A DNA stretch of 64,000 nucleotides, taken from Pseudomonas peli. GTDB taxonomy: Bacteria; Pseudomonadota; Gammaproteobacteria; Pseudomonadales; Pseudomonadaceae. The notes under the pieces are model-generated. The model saw only the letters and a program-made list of their open reading frames with translations. It did no database searches and was not told the origin of the DNA. Location of the stretch: contig NZ_FMTL01000001.1 of assembly GCF_900099645.1 (NCBI RefSeq), positions 62,001-126,000 of the forward strand. The letters are read 5' to 3'. The number at the start of each line of letters is the position of its first letter. Position 1 is the first letter of the stretch. The position numbers and the translations under genes are program-made. Of this stretch, positions 25,981 through 35,356 are shown one piece after another.

Positions 25981-26865
25981 CTATTCAGTGGCTTTCAATT
26001 CTTTGCCATGAGCAAAGTTCACCCACCAGCCGAAGGCTGCCGCGGTGAAGAACATGATGATGCTGTAGATCGCCGCCGGGATCGACATGGTGGCGTTATT
26101 CAACAGCATCGGGCTCAGTGCTAGGGCTATCGCCAAAGTGCCGTTGTGGATGCCGATCTCCATGCCGATGGCAACCGACTGACGCAGGCTTAGCTTAAAC
26201 AAACGCGGCACCCAGTAACCTACCGCAAGGCTGATCAGGTTGAGCGCCAGCGCCGCACCACCCACCTGCGGCGCGTAATCGACGAAGGTCTGCCAATCCT
26301 TGACCACCGCCAGGATGATGATGATCAGCAGAAACAGCGCGGAGATGATCTTCACCGGCTTCTCCATACGTGCGGCAAATCCAGGGAAGCGGCTGCGTAT
26401 CCAGATACCAATAGCCACCGGGCCGAGGACGATAACAAACACCTGCACCACCTTGGTGAACTGCAACGGCAAGGCCTGATCACCTTCCATAAAGTAGGCC
26501 AGCGACAGGTTGACGATCAGCGGCATGGTCAGCACCGCAATCACCGAATTGACCGCCGTCAGGGTGATATTCAGTGCCACATCACCATGCGCCAGGTGGC
26601 TGTACAGGTTGGCAGTGGTGCCGCCAGGCGAGGCTGCCAAGAGCATCAGACCAACTGCCAGCGCCGGGGCCAGACCAAAGGCCTTGGCCAGGAAGAAACA
26701 CACCACGGGCAGTAGCAACAGCTGGCAGCTCAAGCCGATCAGCACCGGTTTGGGAAACTTCACCACCCGGGCAAAATCGGCCAGGGTCAGCGACAGGCCC
26801 AGGCCAAGCATGATGATGCCCAAGGCGATGGGCAGGAACAGGGTCAATAGCGGGTCAGCAGTCAC
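25981..26865 (-). CDS. Bile acid:sodium symporter (BASS) family transporter
   Basis: 294 residues, about 9-10 membrane helices. BASS signatures: GIIMLGLGLSLTLADF near the N-terminus, LLAASPGGTTANLYSHLAHGDVALNITLTAVNS (first Na+-site region) and the second inverted repeat GMEIGIHNGTLAIALAL. It is predicted to import an organic acid with Na+. It is convergent with cysB; no enzyme gene is coupled, so the substrate is unknown. A second, different BASS protein is encoded at 57042. Confidence 0.88.
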   Translation of the reverse strand: MTADPLLTLFLPIALGIIMLGLGLSLTLADFARVVKFPKPVLIGLSCQLLLLPVVCFFLAKAFGLAPALAVGLMLLAASPGGTTANLYSHLAHGDVALNITLTAVNSVIAVLTMPLIVNLSLAYFMEGDQALPLQFTKVVQVFVIVLGPVAIGIWIRSRFPGFAARMEKPVKIISALFLLIIIILAVVKDWQTFVDYAPQVGGAALALNLISLAVGYWVPRLFKLSLRQSVAIGMEIGIHNGTLAIALALSPMLLNNATMSIPAAIYSIIMFFTAAAFGWWVNFAHGKELKATE

Positions 26866-26966
26866 GGCTTTCTTACTCCTTGATCAAAGCGCTGGGCGAT
26901 CTTGAACAACGACGTAGAACACTGCAGTGACTTTAGTGGCCAACGTGGTGAAAGAAATGGCGAGGT

Positions 26967-27000
26967 ATAAAAAAAGCGCCCAGATGGGCGCTTTTTTTAT
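26967..27000. terminator. Terminator after the SDR gene (minus strand), bidirectional form
   Basis: AAAAAAAGCGCCC / GGGCGCTTTTTTT (26969-26981 with 26986-26998) around AGAT. It lies just past the stop of the SDR gene on the minus strand and upstream of the BASS gene. Confidence 0.88.
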
Positions 27001-27012
27001 TACTGAAGGAAA

Positions 27013-27774
27013 TCAGATGGCGGTGGCCCCACCATCCACCGCCAGCGCGTGGCCGGTAGTGAACGCCGCGTTATCGCAGCACAGGTACAGCACGGCAGTA
27101 GCGATTTCCTCGACCTTGCCAATGCGCCCGACCGGGTGCATGGCGGCGGCGAACTCGCCCTTCTTCGGATCGGCTTCATAGGCGCGGCGGAACATGTCAG
27201 TGTCGATCACCGCCGGGCATACGGCGTTGACCCGCACTTTCTTCTTTGCGTATTCAACAGCAGCGGACTTGGTCAGGCCGATCACCGCATGTTTGGATGC
27301 GCTGTAGATGCTCATCTTCGGCGCAGCGCCCAGGCCGGCGACCGACGCGGTGTTGACGATGGCGCCACCGCCCTGAGCCAGCAGCAGCGGGATCTGGTGC
27401 TTCATGCACAGCCACACGCCTTTAACGTTGACGCCCATGATGGCGTCGAACTCGCTTTCGCTGCCCTCGGCCAGCTTGCCCTTCTCGATCTCGATGCCCG
27501 CATTGTTGAAGGCATAGTCCAGGCGGCCGTAGGCGCCCAGCGTGCGCTCCATCAACACCTTGACCTCAGCATCACGGGTCACGTCGCAACGTACAAACAG
27601 CGCATCGCCGCCCGCTTCACGGATCAGCGCGGCAGTCGCTTCGCCACCGTCGACATCAACGTCGGACACCACCACCTGCAGGCCTTCGTTGGCGAATGCC
27701 AGTGCCGTGGCACGACCAATACCCGCTGCACCACCGGTGACCAGGGCAACCCGGCCGGAAAAGCTCAAGCTCAT
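27013..27774 (-). CDS. Short-chain dehydrogenase/reductase (classical SDR)
   Basis: 253 residues. Cofactor motif TGGAAGIGRATA, structural NNAG, and catalytic Ser (NTASVAG) and YSASK. The C-terminal GHALAVDGGATAI is standard for 3-oxoacyl-reductase-like SDRs. Asp after beta-2 (VVVSDVDVDGG) suggests NAD(H). The substrate is not known. It is divergent from the MDR reductase gene at 27999, with an inverted repeat between them. Confidence 0.9.
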   Translation of the reverse strand: MSLSFSGRVALVTGGAAGIGRATALAFANEGLQVVVSDVDVDGGEATAALIREAGGDALFVRCDVTRDAEVKVLMERTLGAYGRLDYAFNNAGIEIEKGKLAEGSESEFDAIMGVNVKGVWLCMKHQIPLLLAQGGGAIVNTASVAGLGAAPKMSIYSASKHAVIGLTKSAAVEYAKKKVRVNAVCPAVIDTDMFRRAYEADPKKGEFAAAMHPVGRIGKVEEIATAVLYLCCDNAAFTTGHALAVDGGATAI

Positions 27775-27854
27775 CTGCGTGTCCTCGCAAGGATTAAAAA
27801 CTGCATTGAGTCTAATCAGCTGCTGCGTACCAAGGCAGCACTATCAAATTGCTG

Positions 27855-27903
27855 GTGATAGCCCCATCGAAATGAGTGATTAACACCCCAGCATGGCTAT
27901 CAC
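27855..27903. repeat. Inverted repeat in the divergent SDR/MDR interval
   Basis: GTGATAGCC (27855-27863) and GGCTATCAC (27895-27903) face each other across 31 bases in the 224-base divergent interval; a possible operator pair. No regulator gene is adjacent. Confidence 0.35.
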
Positions 27904-27998
27904 TCGAATGGATTTACAAGCATTCGGCCCACGGGCAAACCTTGCCCCGCTGACCAGCACGGGCTATCAACAGGCTTTCCGTTCAGTGAGTACCTGTC

Positions 27999-29006
27999 AT
28001 GACTGCCCCACTCAACCGCCAATTCCTGCTTGCCCAACGCCCGGTCGGTCTGCCCAGCCGCGAAACCTTCAGCTATGTCGAAACCAGCGTGAGTGAACCC
28101 GGCCCCGGCCAAATTCTGGTGAAGAACGCCTACCTGTCGCTGGACCCGGCCATGCGCGGCTGGATGAACGATGCCAAGTCCTATATCCCGCCAGTCGGCA
28201 TTGGTGAAGTGATGCGCGCCCTCGGCGTGGGTGAAGTGGTGGCCTCGCAGCACCCTGACTTTGCCGTGGGTGATCATGTAAATGGCGCCCTTGGTGTGCA
28301 GGATTATTTCCTCGGTGAGCCCAAAGGCTTCTACAAGGTCGACCCCAAGCGCGCGCCGCTGCCGCTGTACCTGTCGGCACTGGGCATGACCGGCATGACC
28401 GCCTACTTCGCTTTACTGGATGTCGGCGCGCCGAAAGCGGGTGAAACGGTGGTGATTTCCGGTGCGGCCGGCGCGGTCGGCAGCGTCGCCGGGCAGATAG
28501 CCAAGCTCAAAGGCTGCCGTGTGGTCGGCATTGCCGGTGGCGCGGACAAGTGCAAGTTTCTGATCGATGAACTGGGCTTCGATGGCGCCATCGACTACAA
28601 GAGCGAGGACGTGATTGCCGGCCTCAAGCGCGAATGTCCGAAAGGCGTGGATGTGTACTTCGACAACGTCGGCGGCGACATTCTCGATGCAGTGCTCACC
28701 CGCCTGGCCTTCAAGGCACGTGTAGTGATCTGTGGCGCAATCAGCCAGTACAACAACAAGCAGGCGGTCAAAGGCCCGGCCAACTACCTCAACCTGCTGG
28801 TCAACAGCGCACGCATGGAAGGCATGGTGGTGATGACCTACGCCCCGCGTTTTGCCGAAGCGGCGGCGGAGATGGGCGGCTGGATGGCCAGCGGCAAGCT
28901 GAAGTCCAAGGAAGATATCGTCAGCGGCCTGACCACCTTCCCGGAAACCTTGCTCAAGCTGTTTAGCGGCGAGAACTTCGGCAAGCTGGTACTGAAGGTC
29001 GACTGA
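27999..29006 (+). CDS. NADPH-dependent zinc-free MDR oxidoreductase (CurA/prostaglandin reductase-like)
   Basis: 335 residues. N-terminal LSLDPAMRGWMND and the Rossmann motif VISGAAGAVGSVAGQIAKLKGCRVVGIAGG are those of medium-chain reductases of the leukotriene B4 dehydrogenase/CurA type; FDNVGGDILD and GAISQYNN complete the family pattern. These enzymes reduce the C=C bond of alpha,beta-unsaturated ketones and aldehydes using NADPH. No zinc-binding Cys set is present. It is divergent from the SDR gene. Confidence 0.9.
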   Translation: MTAPLNRQFLLAQRPVGLPSRETFSYVETSVSEPGPGQILVKNAYLSLDPAMRGWMNDAKSYIPPVGIGEVMRALGVGEVVASQHPDFAVGDHVNGALGVQDYFLGEPKGFYKVDPKRAPLPLYLSALGMTGMTAYFALLDVGAPKAGETVVISGAAGAVGSVAGQIAKLKGCRVVGIAGGADKCKFLIDELGFDGAIDYKSEDVIAGLKRECPKGVDVYFDNVGGDILDAVLTRLAFKARVVICGAISQYNNKQAVKGPANYLNLLVNSARMEGMVVMTYAPRFAEAAAEMGGWMASGKLKSKEDIVSGLTTFPETLLKLFSGENFGKLVLKVD

Positions 29007-29008
29007 CT

Positions 29009-29060
29009 GTTGTGGGAGGGGCTTTAGCCGCGACACACTCTATCGCGGCTAAAGCGGAAC
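29009..29060. repeat. REP-like hairpin
   Basis: GTGGGAGGGGCTTTAGCCGCGA followed by its inverted arm: the pair GCTTTAGCCGCGA (29021-29033) and TCGCGGCTAAAGC (29043-29055). This is the usual Pseudomonas REP form and lies directly after a stop codon. Confidence 0.75.
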
Positions 29061-29090
29061 GCCGCCCGGCCCATCCCGCAGGCTCAGTTT

Positions 29091-29157
29091 GTAGCCCGGA
29101 TGCAATCCGGGGAGATTTATTGCCTGCCACACCGCTCCCGGATTACATCCGGGCTAC
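29091..29157. repeat. Inverted repeat of the GTAGCCCGGAT type
   Basis: GTAGCCCGGATGCAATCCGG (29091-29110) pairs with CCCGGATTACATCCGGGCTAC (29137-29157). Intergenic repeats of this wording are common in Pseudomonas genomes. Confidence 0.7.
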
Positions 29158-29174
29158 GCCGCTGCCATTGCCAT

Positions 29175-29240
29175 GATGGGTTACAGCGCGACAAGAATCT
29201 CGACGGTTCAAGATCAGACCAAACGCCTAACCCATCCTAC
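29175..29240. repeat. Inverted repeat GATGGGTTA / TAACCCATC overlapping the RND pump stop codon
   Basis: Arms at 29175-29183 and 29228-29236; the following CTAC (29237 on) holds the pump gene's TAG stop. Together with the two repeats before it, this fills the 230-base gap between the convergent genes. Confidence 0.6.
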
Positions 29241-32200
29241 GCAACCGCCACTTCCTCACTTTCCTGTTTAATCGGCCGCCAGCGGCGCAGCAGCATATAC
29301 AGTGTCGGGATCACAAACAGGGTGAAGAAGGTGCCGACCAACAGGCCGCCGACAATCACCATACCGATCTGCTGACGGCTTTCCGCTCCCGCGCCGGTGG
29401 CAATCGCCAATGGCAGTGAGCCCAGCACCATAGCCCCGGTCGTCATCAGAATCGGCCGCAGACGCTGCACCGACGCCTCAATCACCGCCCCACGCAACTC
29501 ATGCCCTTGTCGCAGCAGCACGTTGGCGAACTCGACGATCAGGATGCCGTGCTTGGTAATCAAGCCAATCAACGTCACCAAGCCGATCTGTGAGTAGATG
29601 TTCAAAGTGCCGCCGAACATCGTCAGGGCCAGCAAGGCGCCAGCCATCGACAGCGGCACGCTGAACAGGATGATCAGCGGGTCAGTAAAGCTTTCAAACT
29701 GCGCCGCCAACACCAGGAAGATAAACGCCAAAGCCAGCGCGAAGATCAGTGCAATGCCCGCACTGGACTCCTTGAAGTCTCGCGACGTGCCGGTGTAGTC
29801 GTACTGCGTCTCCGCCGGGAATACCGTGCGCGCTGTGCTTTCCAAATGTGCCAGGGCTTCACCCAGGGTGTAGCCGGAGCCCACGTTGGCACTCACCGTC
29901 ACTGCCCGCAGCTGGTTGAAATGGTTGAGCTCGCGCGGCGCCACGGTCTCACGCACCTCGATCAGGTTGGACAGCTGCACCATGCTGTCATCGCGGCCGC
30001 GCACATAGACGCGGTCGAGGTCTTGCGGGTTGCTGCGGTCCACGTCCTGCAACTGCACCAGCACGTCGTACTGCTCACCGTTCTGCTTGAAGCGCGTCAC
30101 CTGGCGGCTGCCGAACAGGCTTTCCAGGCTACGGCCGATGGTTGCCACATCAGTGCCTACGGCTACGGCCTGTTCGCGGTTAACCGCGACCTTGAGCTGC
30201 GGTGCGTTGAGCTTCAGATCGCTGTCCAGGCTTTCCAGCCCAGGATAATCGCGCAGTTGATTGAGCAACTGATCGACATAACCCTGCAGCTCGCTGTACT
30301 CCATGGACGAGCGAATCACGAAGTTCACCGGCTGGTTTCGCGCGCTCTGCCCGAGCGGTGGACGGTTGACCGGGAAGGCGCGCACCCCGGCAATATCCTG
30401 CAGTTTGGGCAGCAGCTCATTACGAATCTCGAACTGGCTGCGCGAGCGGTCCGCCCAGTCCTCCAGCTTCATAAAGGAAATGCCCTGAGCCACCGTCGGG
30501 AAACCAGCGATGACCATGTAGCGATTGGTTTCCGGGATGCTGTCGTAGGCCGCTTCGATCTCGCGGGCATAACGCCCGGTGTAGTTAATAGTGGCGCCGT
30601 CAGGGCCGTTGAACACACCGACAATGGTGCCAGTGTCTTCGGTCGGCGCCAGCTCGGATTTAAGCCCTGAGAACAGCAGCACGCAGGCCACAATAGTCAG
30701 TAACAACACGCCCACCACCAACATCCAGGCACTCAGTGCTTTGGCCAATAGATGCTTGTAGCTGTAAGTCAGGCCATTGAGGAAATTCTCGATCAGGTTG
30801 TACACCCGGTTGTGCCGCTCACCGGCCTGATGCGGCTTAAGCAACAGCGCACACATCATCGGCGTCAGGGTCAGGGCGACAAATCCCGACACCAGCACCG
30901 CGCCGGCCAGGGTCCAGGCGAATTCTGTAAATAGTTTACCGGTGGTGCCCTGCATAAAGCCGATGGGGGCAAATACGGCGGCCAGGGTCAGGGTCATGGC
31001 GATGACCGCAAAGGCAATCTCGCGACTGCCCTTGAGCGCCGCCTGCAGCGGCTGCATGCCCTCCTCGATATGCCGGTGGATGTTCTCCAGCATCACGATG
31101 GCATCGTCCACCACCAGGCCGATGGCCAGCACCATCGCCAGCAGCGTTAGGGTGTTGATGGTGAATCCCATCAACGACATCAAGGCAAATGCACCGATCA
31201 GAGACACCGGGATGGTCACCAGCGGAATGATGGTGGCACGCAGCGAACGCAGGAAGATAAAGATGATCAGGATGACCAGCCCCACCGCTTCCCAGATGGT
31301 GATAAATACGTTGTCGATCGACTCGCGAATAAACTGCGAGTTGTCGTTGGCCACCGCCATTTCCATGCCTTCCGGCAGCAGCGCGCGTACATCAGGCATG
31401 GCCTCAGCCAGGCCGTCGGAGATATCCAACGGGTTGGCGGTAGCCTGCTTGATCATGCCCATCGACACCGCCGGCTTGCCCTTGTAGCGAACAATACTGC
31501 GTTCGTCCGCCGCGCCGATTTCGGCATAACCAACGTCAGCCAGGCGCAGCAGGTAACCGCGCGAGTCATCGAGAATCAGCTGATTAAACTGCTCCGGGGT
31601 ATTCATGTCAGTTTCAGAGAGCACGGTGAATTCGCGCTGCTGCGACTCAATGCGTCCCGCCGGAATCTCGACATTCTGCCGGCGCAGGGCGTCTTCCACG
31701 TCTTGCACGGTGAGGTTGTGCGCGGCGAGCTTCTCCGGGTCGAGCCAGATGCGCATGGCGAAGGTGCGCGCGCCGCGAATCTGCACTTCGGAGACGCCGG
31801 GGATGGTCTGCAGGCGATCCTTGATCACCCGCTCCAACACGTCGGTGATCTCCATGGCGCTGTAGAGTTCGCTGTAGAAGGCGATCCAGATCACCGGCTG
31901 GGCGTCGGCCTCAACCTTCTGCACGATGGGCTCGGCAATTTCATCCGGCAGCAGGCCGCGCACCCGGCCCAGACGGTCGCGTACATCATTGGCGGCCTCA
32001 TCGGAGTTGCTGCCCAGGCGGAACTGCGCGGTGATCTGGGTGTTTTCCGAACGGCTGATGGAGCTGACGAAGTCCAGCCCGTCGATGCCCGACAGCACGT
32101 CCTCGATCGGCTGGGCGACCTGAGACTCCATGATCTCCGGGCTGGCCCCTGGGTAGGTGACGTTAACCGTGACAATCGGTACGTCGATATTCGGGTACTC

Positions 32201-32305
32201 GCGCACGGCCAGGCGGTCATAGGCCATTAAGCCAAGCAGCACCACAATCAGCGACAGTACGGTGGCGAATACCGGCCGCCGGATGCAGATATCCGACAGG
32301 GTCAT
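29237..32305 (-). CDS. RND efflux pump inner-membrane transporter (HAE1 family)
   Basis: 1022 residues, full length for the family. The N-terminus MTLSDICIRRPVFATVLSLIVVLLG, the periplasmic porter domain, the TM4 proton-relay segment VLAIGLVVDDAIVMLENIHRH with paired Asp and the C-terminal EFANVLLRQGHELRGAVIEA are classic HAE1 motifs. It exports hydrophobic compounds by proton antiport. The ATG at 32305 overlaps the adaptor stop by four bases (ATGA). No outer-membrane channel gene is present, so it must borrow one encoded elsewhere. The stop codon sits in an intergenic repeat. Confidence 0.95.
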   Translation of the reverse strand: MTLSDICIRRPVFATVLSLIVVLLGLMAYDRLAVREYPNIDVPIVTVNVTYPGASPEIMESQVAQPIEDVLSGIDGLDFVSSISRSENTQITAQFRLGSNSDEAANDVRDRLGRVRGLLPDEIAEPIVQKVEADAQPVIWIAFYSELYSAMEITDVLERVIKDRLQTIPGVSEVQIRGARTFAMRIWLDPEKLAAHNLTVQDVEDALRRQNVEIPAGRIESQQREFTVLSETDMNTPEQFNQLILDDSRGYLLRLADVGYAEIGAADERSIVRYKGKPAVSMGMIKQATANPLDISDGLAEAMPDVRALLPEGMEMAVANDNSQFIRESIDNVFITIWEAVGLVILIIFIFLRSLRATIIPLVTIPVSLIGAFALMSLMGFTINTLTLLAMVLAIGLVVDDAIVMLENIHRHIEEGMQPLQAALKGSREIAFAVIAMTLTLAAVFAPIGFMQGTTGKLFTEFAWTLAGAVLVSGFVALTLTPMMCALLLKPHQAGERHNRVYNLIENFLNGLTYSYKHLLAKALSAWMLVVGVLLLTIVACVLLFSGLKSELAPTEDTGTIVGVFNGPDGATINYTGRYAREIEAAYDSIPETNRYMVIAGFPTVAQGISFMKLEDWADRSRSQFEIRNELLPKLQDIAGVRAFPVNRPPLGQSARNQPVNFVIRSSMEYSELQGYVDQLLNQLRDYPGLESLDSDLKLNAPQLKVAVNREQAVAVGTDVATIGRSLESLFGSRQVTRFKQNGEQYDVLVQLQDVDRSNPQDLDRVYVRGRDDSMVQLSNLIEVRETVAPRELNHFNQLRAVTVSANVGSGYTLGEALAHLESTARTVFPAETQYDYTGTSRDFKESSAGIALIFALALAFIFLVLAAQFESFTDPLIILFSVPLSMAGALLALTMFGGTLNIYSQIGLVTLIGLITKHGILIVEFANVLLRQGHELRGAVIEASVQRLRPILMTTGAMVLGSLPLAIATGAGAESRQQIGMVIVGGLLVGTFFTLFVIPTLYMLLRRWRPIKQESEEVAVA

Positions 32306-33333
32306 GACGCTTGCTCCGCCACCTTGGTGCGTACCGGCGCGCCGGCCCGAACCTTCTGCCAACCGGCGCTGATCAGGGTTTCATCACCCTGCAGGCCTTC
32401 CAGCACCTCGACCTTGCCAGCCAGGCGCTTGCCCAGTTTGACCTCACGCAGCTTGACCTTGCCCTCCACAACCAGATTGACCAGCAGCTTATCGCCCACC
32501 GGCATGATGGCTTCTTCTGGAATCACCAGGGCATTCGGCCGCTCGGCGAGGATCACCGAAACCCGCACGAACTGCCCTGGGCTCAAGCGACCATCGCTGT
32601 TGCTGATATGCGCGCGAATCGCCTGACTGCGTCCAGCTTCGTCGAGGCGTGGGTTGATGGCGAAAATCTCACCGTTAAACCGCTCACCCGGGTAAGCATC
32701 CAGGCTGACTTCAATGAGCTGCTTGAGGCGAATCTGGCTGACGGCTTTTTGCGGAATGCGGAAATCCACCTTGAGCGGATCGAGCACTTCCAGGTTGACG
32801 ATGTCCTGGCCTTCGCTGAGGTAATCGCCGGGGCTGACGGCGCGTAAACCCAAGACACCGTCGTAGGGGGCGAGGATGCGGGTCTTATCCAGGCGCGCCT
32901 GGGACAGCGCCAGGCTGGCGCGCGACGCCTGCTGTTGCGCGCTGGCTTCATCCAGCGCCTGGGCGTTACTGGCACCGCGCTTGAATAGCATCTGCGCGCG
33001 CTGAAAGTTCTTTTCCGCCAGGTTCAGGTTGGCTTGCGCCTGGGCCAGCTCGGCGCGGGTAATCGAATCATCCAGGCTGATCAGCAACGCACCGGCCTCG
33101 ACGCGTTGGCCTTCACGAAAATGCAGCTGCGCCACTCGCCCGGCGATTTCCGGTCGGATCATCACCGACTCATCAGGGCTCAGCGAGCCAAAGGTCACCA
33201 GCTCATCGCGCACCAGGCTTCGCTCGGCCTTGACCACCTCGACCAGTGGCCCTTCGTTGGCGTGCGCGGGCACGCTGACAAGCGAACACACGAGAAAGAC
33301 GGTACCGAACAGAGCAGGTGCGCGGACAAACAT
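32302..33333 (-). CDS. RND efflux pump periplasmic adaptor (membrane fusion protein)
   Basis: 343 residues. Signal peptide (FVRAPALFGTVFLVCSLVSVPAHA), barrel-sandwich lipoyl halves (GRVAQLHFREGQRVEAGALLISLDD and LAPYDGVLGLRAVSPGDYLSEGQDI), an alpha-hairpin between them and a C-terminal beta-barrel. The signal peptide has no lipobox Cys at its end, so the protein is probably soluble in the periplasm. The ATG at 33333 has AGGGG six bases upstream; a TTG two codons earlier is less likely. It is the first gene of a two-gene operon with the pump; no regulator is adjacent. Confidence 0.93.
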   Translation of the reverse strand: MFVRAPALFGTVFLVCSLVSVPAHANEGPLVEVVKAERSLVRDELVTFGSLSPDESVMIRPEIAGRVAQLHFREGQRVEAGALLISLDDSITRAELAQAQANLNLAEKNFQRAQMLFKRGASNAQALDEASAQQQASRASLALSQARLDKTRILAPYDGVLGLRAVSPGDYLSEGQDIVNLEVLDPLKVDFRIPQKAVSQIRLKQLIEVSLDAYPGERFNGEIFAINPRLDEAGRSQAIRAHISNSDGRLSPGQFVRVSVILAERPNALVIPEEAIMPVGDKLLVNLVVEGKVKLREVKLGKRLAGKVEVLEGLQGDETLISAGWQKVRAGAPVRTKVAEQAS

Positions 33334-33424
33334 ATACAACCCCTAATTCTTTGTAGAGGCTGAGTCTAACGGCCGAGCCGCACAGATCAGCCGTTAAAAA
33401 TGTTTCCCGATGTTGGCTGCCCGG

Positions 33425-34219
33425 TTACTGGCGCATGCCCCGACCGCTAACCAGCAAGCGGATGCACACGCCATACAGCACAGCAGTAGCGACCAGCATA
33501 AAACCGATGGCCACGCCGATGCGGATATCGGACACCCCGAGAATGCCGTAGCGGAAGGCGTTGACCATATGCAGCACCGGGTTGGCCAGGGACACGGTTT
33601 GCCAGAACTGCGGCAGCAAGGTGATCGAATAGAACACCCCGCCCAGGTAGGTCAAAGGCGTCAGCACAAAGGTTGGAATGATCGAAATATCATCGAAGTT
33701 GCGCGCGAACACGGCGTTGATAAAGCCGCCCAGGGAGAAGATGGTCGCGGTCAGCAGCACCACCAGCACCGTCACGCCGAGGTGATGCACCTGCAGCTTG
33801 GTGAAGAACAGCGACAGCAGAGTGACGATAAAACCCACCGCCAGGCCGCGCAGCACGCCGCCGACCACATAGCCGGTGAGGATGATATGCGGCGACACCG
33901 GCGAGACCATCAGTTCCTCGATGGAGCGCTGGAACTTGCTGCCGAAGAAGCTCGACACCACGTTGCCGTAGGAGTTGGTGATCACCGACATCATGATCAG
34001 CCCCGGCACGATGTACTCCATATAAGTGAAGCCACCCATGTCGCCGATCTGACTGCCGATCAGGTTGCCGAAGATCACGAAGTACAGAACCATGGTGATT
34101 GCCGGCGGCAGCAGGGTCTGCGGCCAGATGCGGGTAAAGCGGCGGATCTCGCGGTAGACGATGGTGCGCAGCGCCACCATGTTGGCGGTGAATTCGGAGT
34201 TCAGATAAGCCGTGCTCAT
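33425..34219 (-). CDS. ABC-2 type transporter permease (YadH-like)
   Basis: 264 residues with six membrane helices. The N-terminal ALRTIVYREIRRFTRIWPQTLLPPAITMVLYFVIFGNLIG and FQRSIEELMVSPVSPHIILTGYVVGGVLRG are typical of YadH. With the upstream ATPase it makes an exporter of unknown substrate. The start overlaps the ATPase stop by four bases (ATGA), so expression is coupled. PAO1 has the same pair near fadE (PA2811-PA2812). Confidence 0.92.
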   Translation of the reverse strand: MSTAYLNSEFTANMVALRTIVYREIRRFTRIWPQTLLPPAITMVLYFVIFGNLIGSQIGDMGGFTYMEYIVPGLIMMSVITNSYGNVVSSFFGSKFQRSIEELMVSPVSPHIILTGYVVGGVLRGLAVGFIVTLLSLFFTKLQVHHLGVTVLVVLLTATIFSLGGFINAVFARNFDDISIIPTFVLTPLTYLGGVFYSITLLPQFWQTVSLANPVLHMVNAFRYGILGVSDIRIGVAIGFMLVATAVLYGVCIRLLVSGRGMRQ

Positions 34220-35148
34220 ACCGCCACCTTCGCCAGATTCTTCTCGACCAGGGAAACAAACAACTCCTCCAGGCGGTTGGTTTTATTGCGCAAGCTGAGC
34301 ACCTTGATGTTCTGCAAGGCCAACTGACGGAACAATTCGGTAATGCCCTGAGCCTTATCCACCTGCACTTCCAGGGTATGCCCGTCGAGCAACTGCGCCG
34401 GGTAGCCGATCAGTTGCGGCGCCACCAGCAGCGCCTCTTTGAGGTCGAGCAGGAAGGTTTCTACATGCAGCTTTTTCAGCAGGTCCTTCATACTGGTGTT
34501 CTCGACGATCCGCCCGTGGTCGATGATGCCGATGTTGCGGCACAGCTGTTCGGCCTCTTCCAGGTAATGGGTGGTGAGGATGATGGTGATGCCCTGCTCG
34601 TTCAGCTCGGTGAGAAAGCTCCACATCGAACGGCGCAGTTCGATATCAACCCCGGCAGTCGGCTCATCGAGAATCAACAAACGCGGCTGATGCACCAGCG
34701 CACGGGCGATCATCAGGCGTCGCTTCATGCCGCCGGACAACTCACGCGACGGCACGTTGTGCTTGCCCCACAGGCCAAGCTGATTGAGGTACTGCTCGGC
34801 GCGCTCCTTGGCGATTTTCGCCGGGATACCGTAATAGCCGGCCTGGGTTACGACGATATCGAAGGCCTTCTCGAACTGGTTGAAATTGAACTCCTGCGGT
34901 ACCACACCCAGGCAGCGCTTGAGCGCAGAGGGCTGTTTGTCCAGGTCATGACCGAAGACGTTCACCGTGCCGCTGCTTTTGGTCACCAGGGTGGAAAGGA
35001 TGCCGATGGTGGTGGATTTGCCGGCACCGTTGGGGCCGAGCAAGGCGAAGAAATCGCCTTCAGCCACGTCTAGGTCGATGCCGTGCAGCGCCTGGAAGCC
35101 GTTGCCATAGGTCTTGGTCAACTGGCGAATGGACAGAGCAGTACTCAT
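34216..35148 (-). CDS. ABC transporter ATP-binding protein (YadG-like)
   Basis: 310 residues. Walker A LLGPNGAGKSTT, Q-loop VVPQEFNF, signature LSGGMKRRL, Walker B LLILDEPTAGVD and H-loop TTHYLEEAE are all present. It powers export by the permease encoded downstream. The start at 35148 gives the family-standard MSTALSIRQLTKTYG; an ATG four codons earlier (35160) has a better spaced AGGTG and is possible. Confidence 0.93.
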   Translation of the reverse strand: MSTALSIRQLTKTYGNGFQALHGIDLDVAEGDFFALLGPNGAGKSTTIGILSTLVTKSSGTVNVFGHDLDKQPSALKRCLGVVPQEFNFNQFEKAFDIVVTQAGYYGIPAKIAKERAEQYLNQLGLWGKHNVPSRELSGGMKRRLMIARALVHQPRLLILDEPTAGVDIELRRSMWSFLTELNEQGITIILTTHYLEEAEQLCRNIGIIDHGRIVENTSMKDLLKKLHVETFLLDLKEALLVAPQLIGYPAQLLDGHTLEVQVDKAQGITELFRQLALQNIKVLSLRNKTNRLEELFVSLVEKNLAKVAV

Positions 35149-35356
35149 AAAAATGCGCACACCTGATCAGATAAAAAGAAATTCGAGAGGGGCTGCGCCT
35201 GCAGCGCGAAGTGGGCCAAGTCTAGCGCCTGGAACCTCTCCACCACAGCATCTTTGCGCAAAACTGCCGCCCCCACGGCTGGGCAGCAGCCTACCAGCGC
35301 CAGGCGCAGATTAAACCCGGCCGTTTCCGATGGTGCTTATCAACCCTGTCGATAAA

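Noticed and set aside
29846..30670. A 274-codon plus-strand frame inside the RND pump gene
   Set aside because: Antisense to the pump gene, whose protein is complete and conserved; no motif in the frame.
33410..34327. A His/Gln-rich 305-codon frame on the plus strand
   Set aside because: Antisense shadow of the ABC permease; composition reflects reverse reading of hydrophobic codons.
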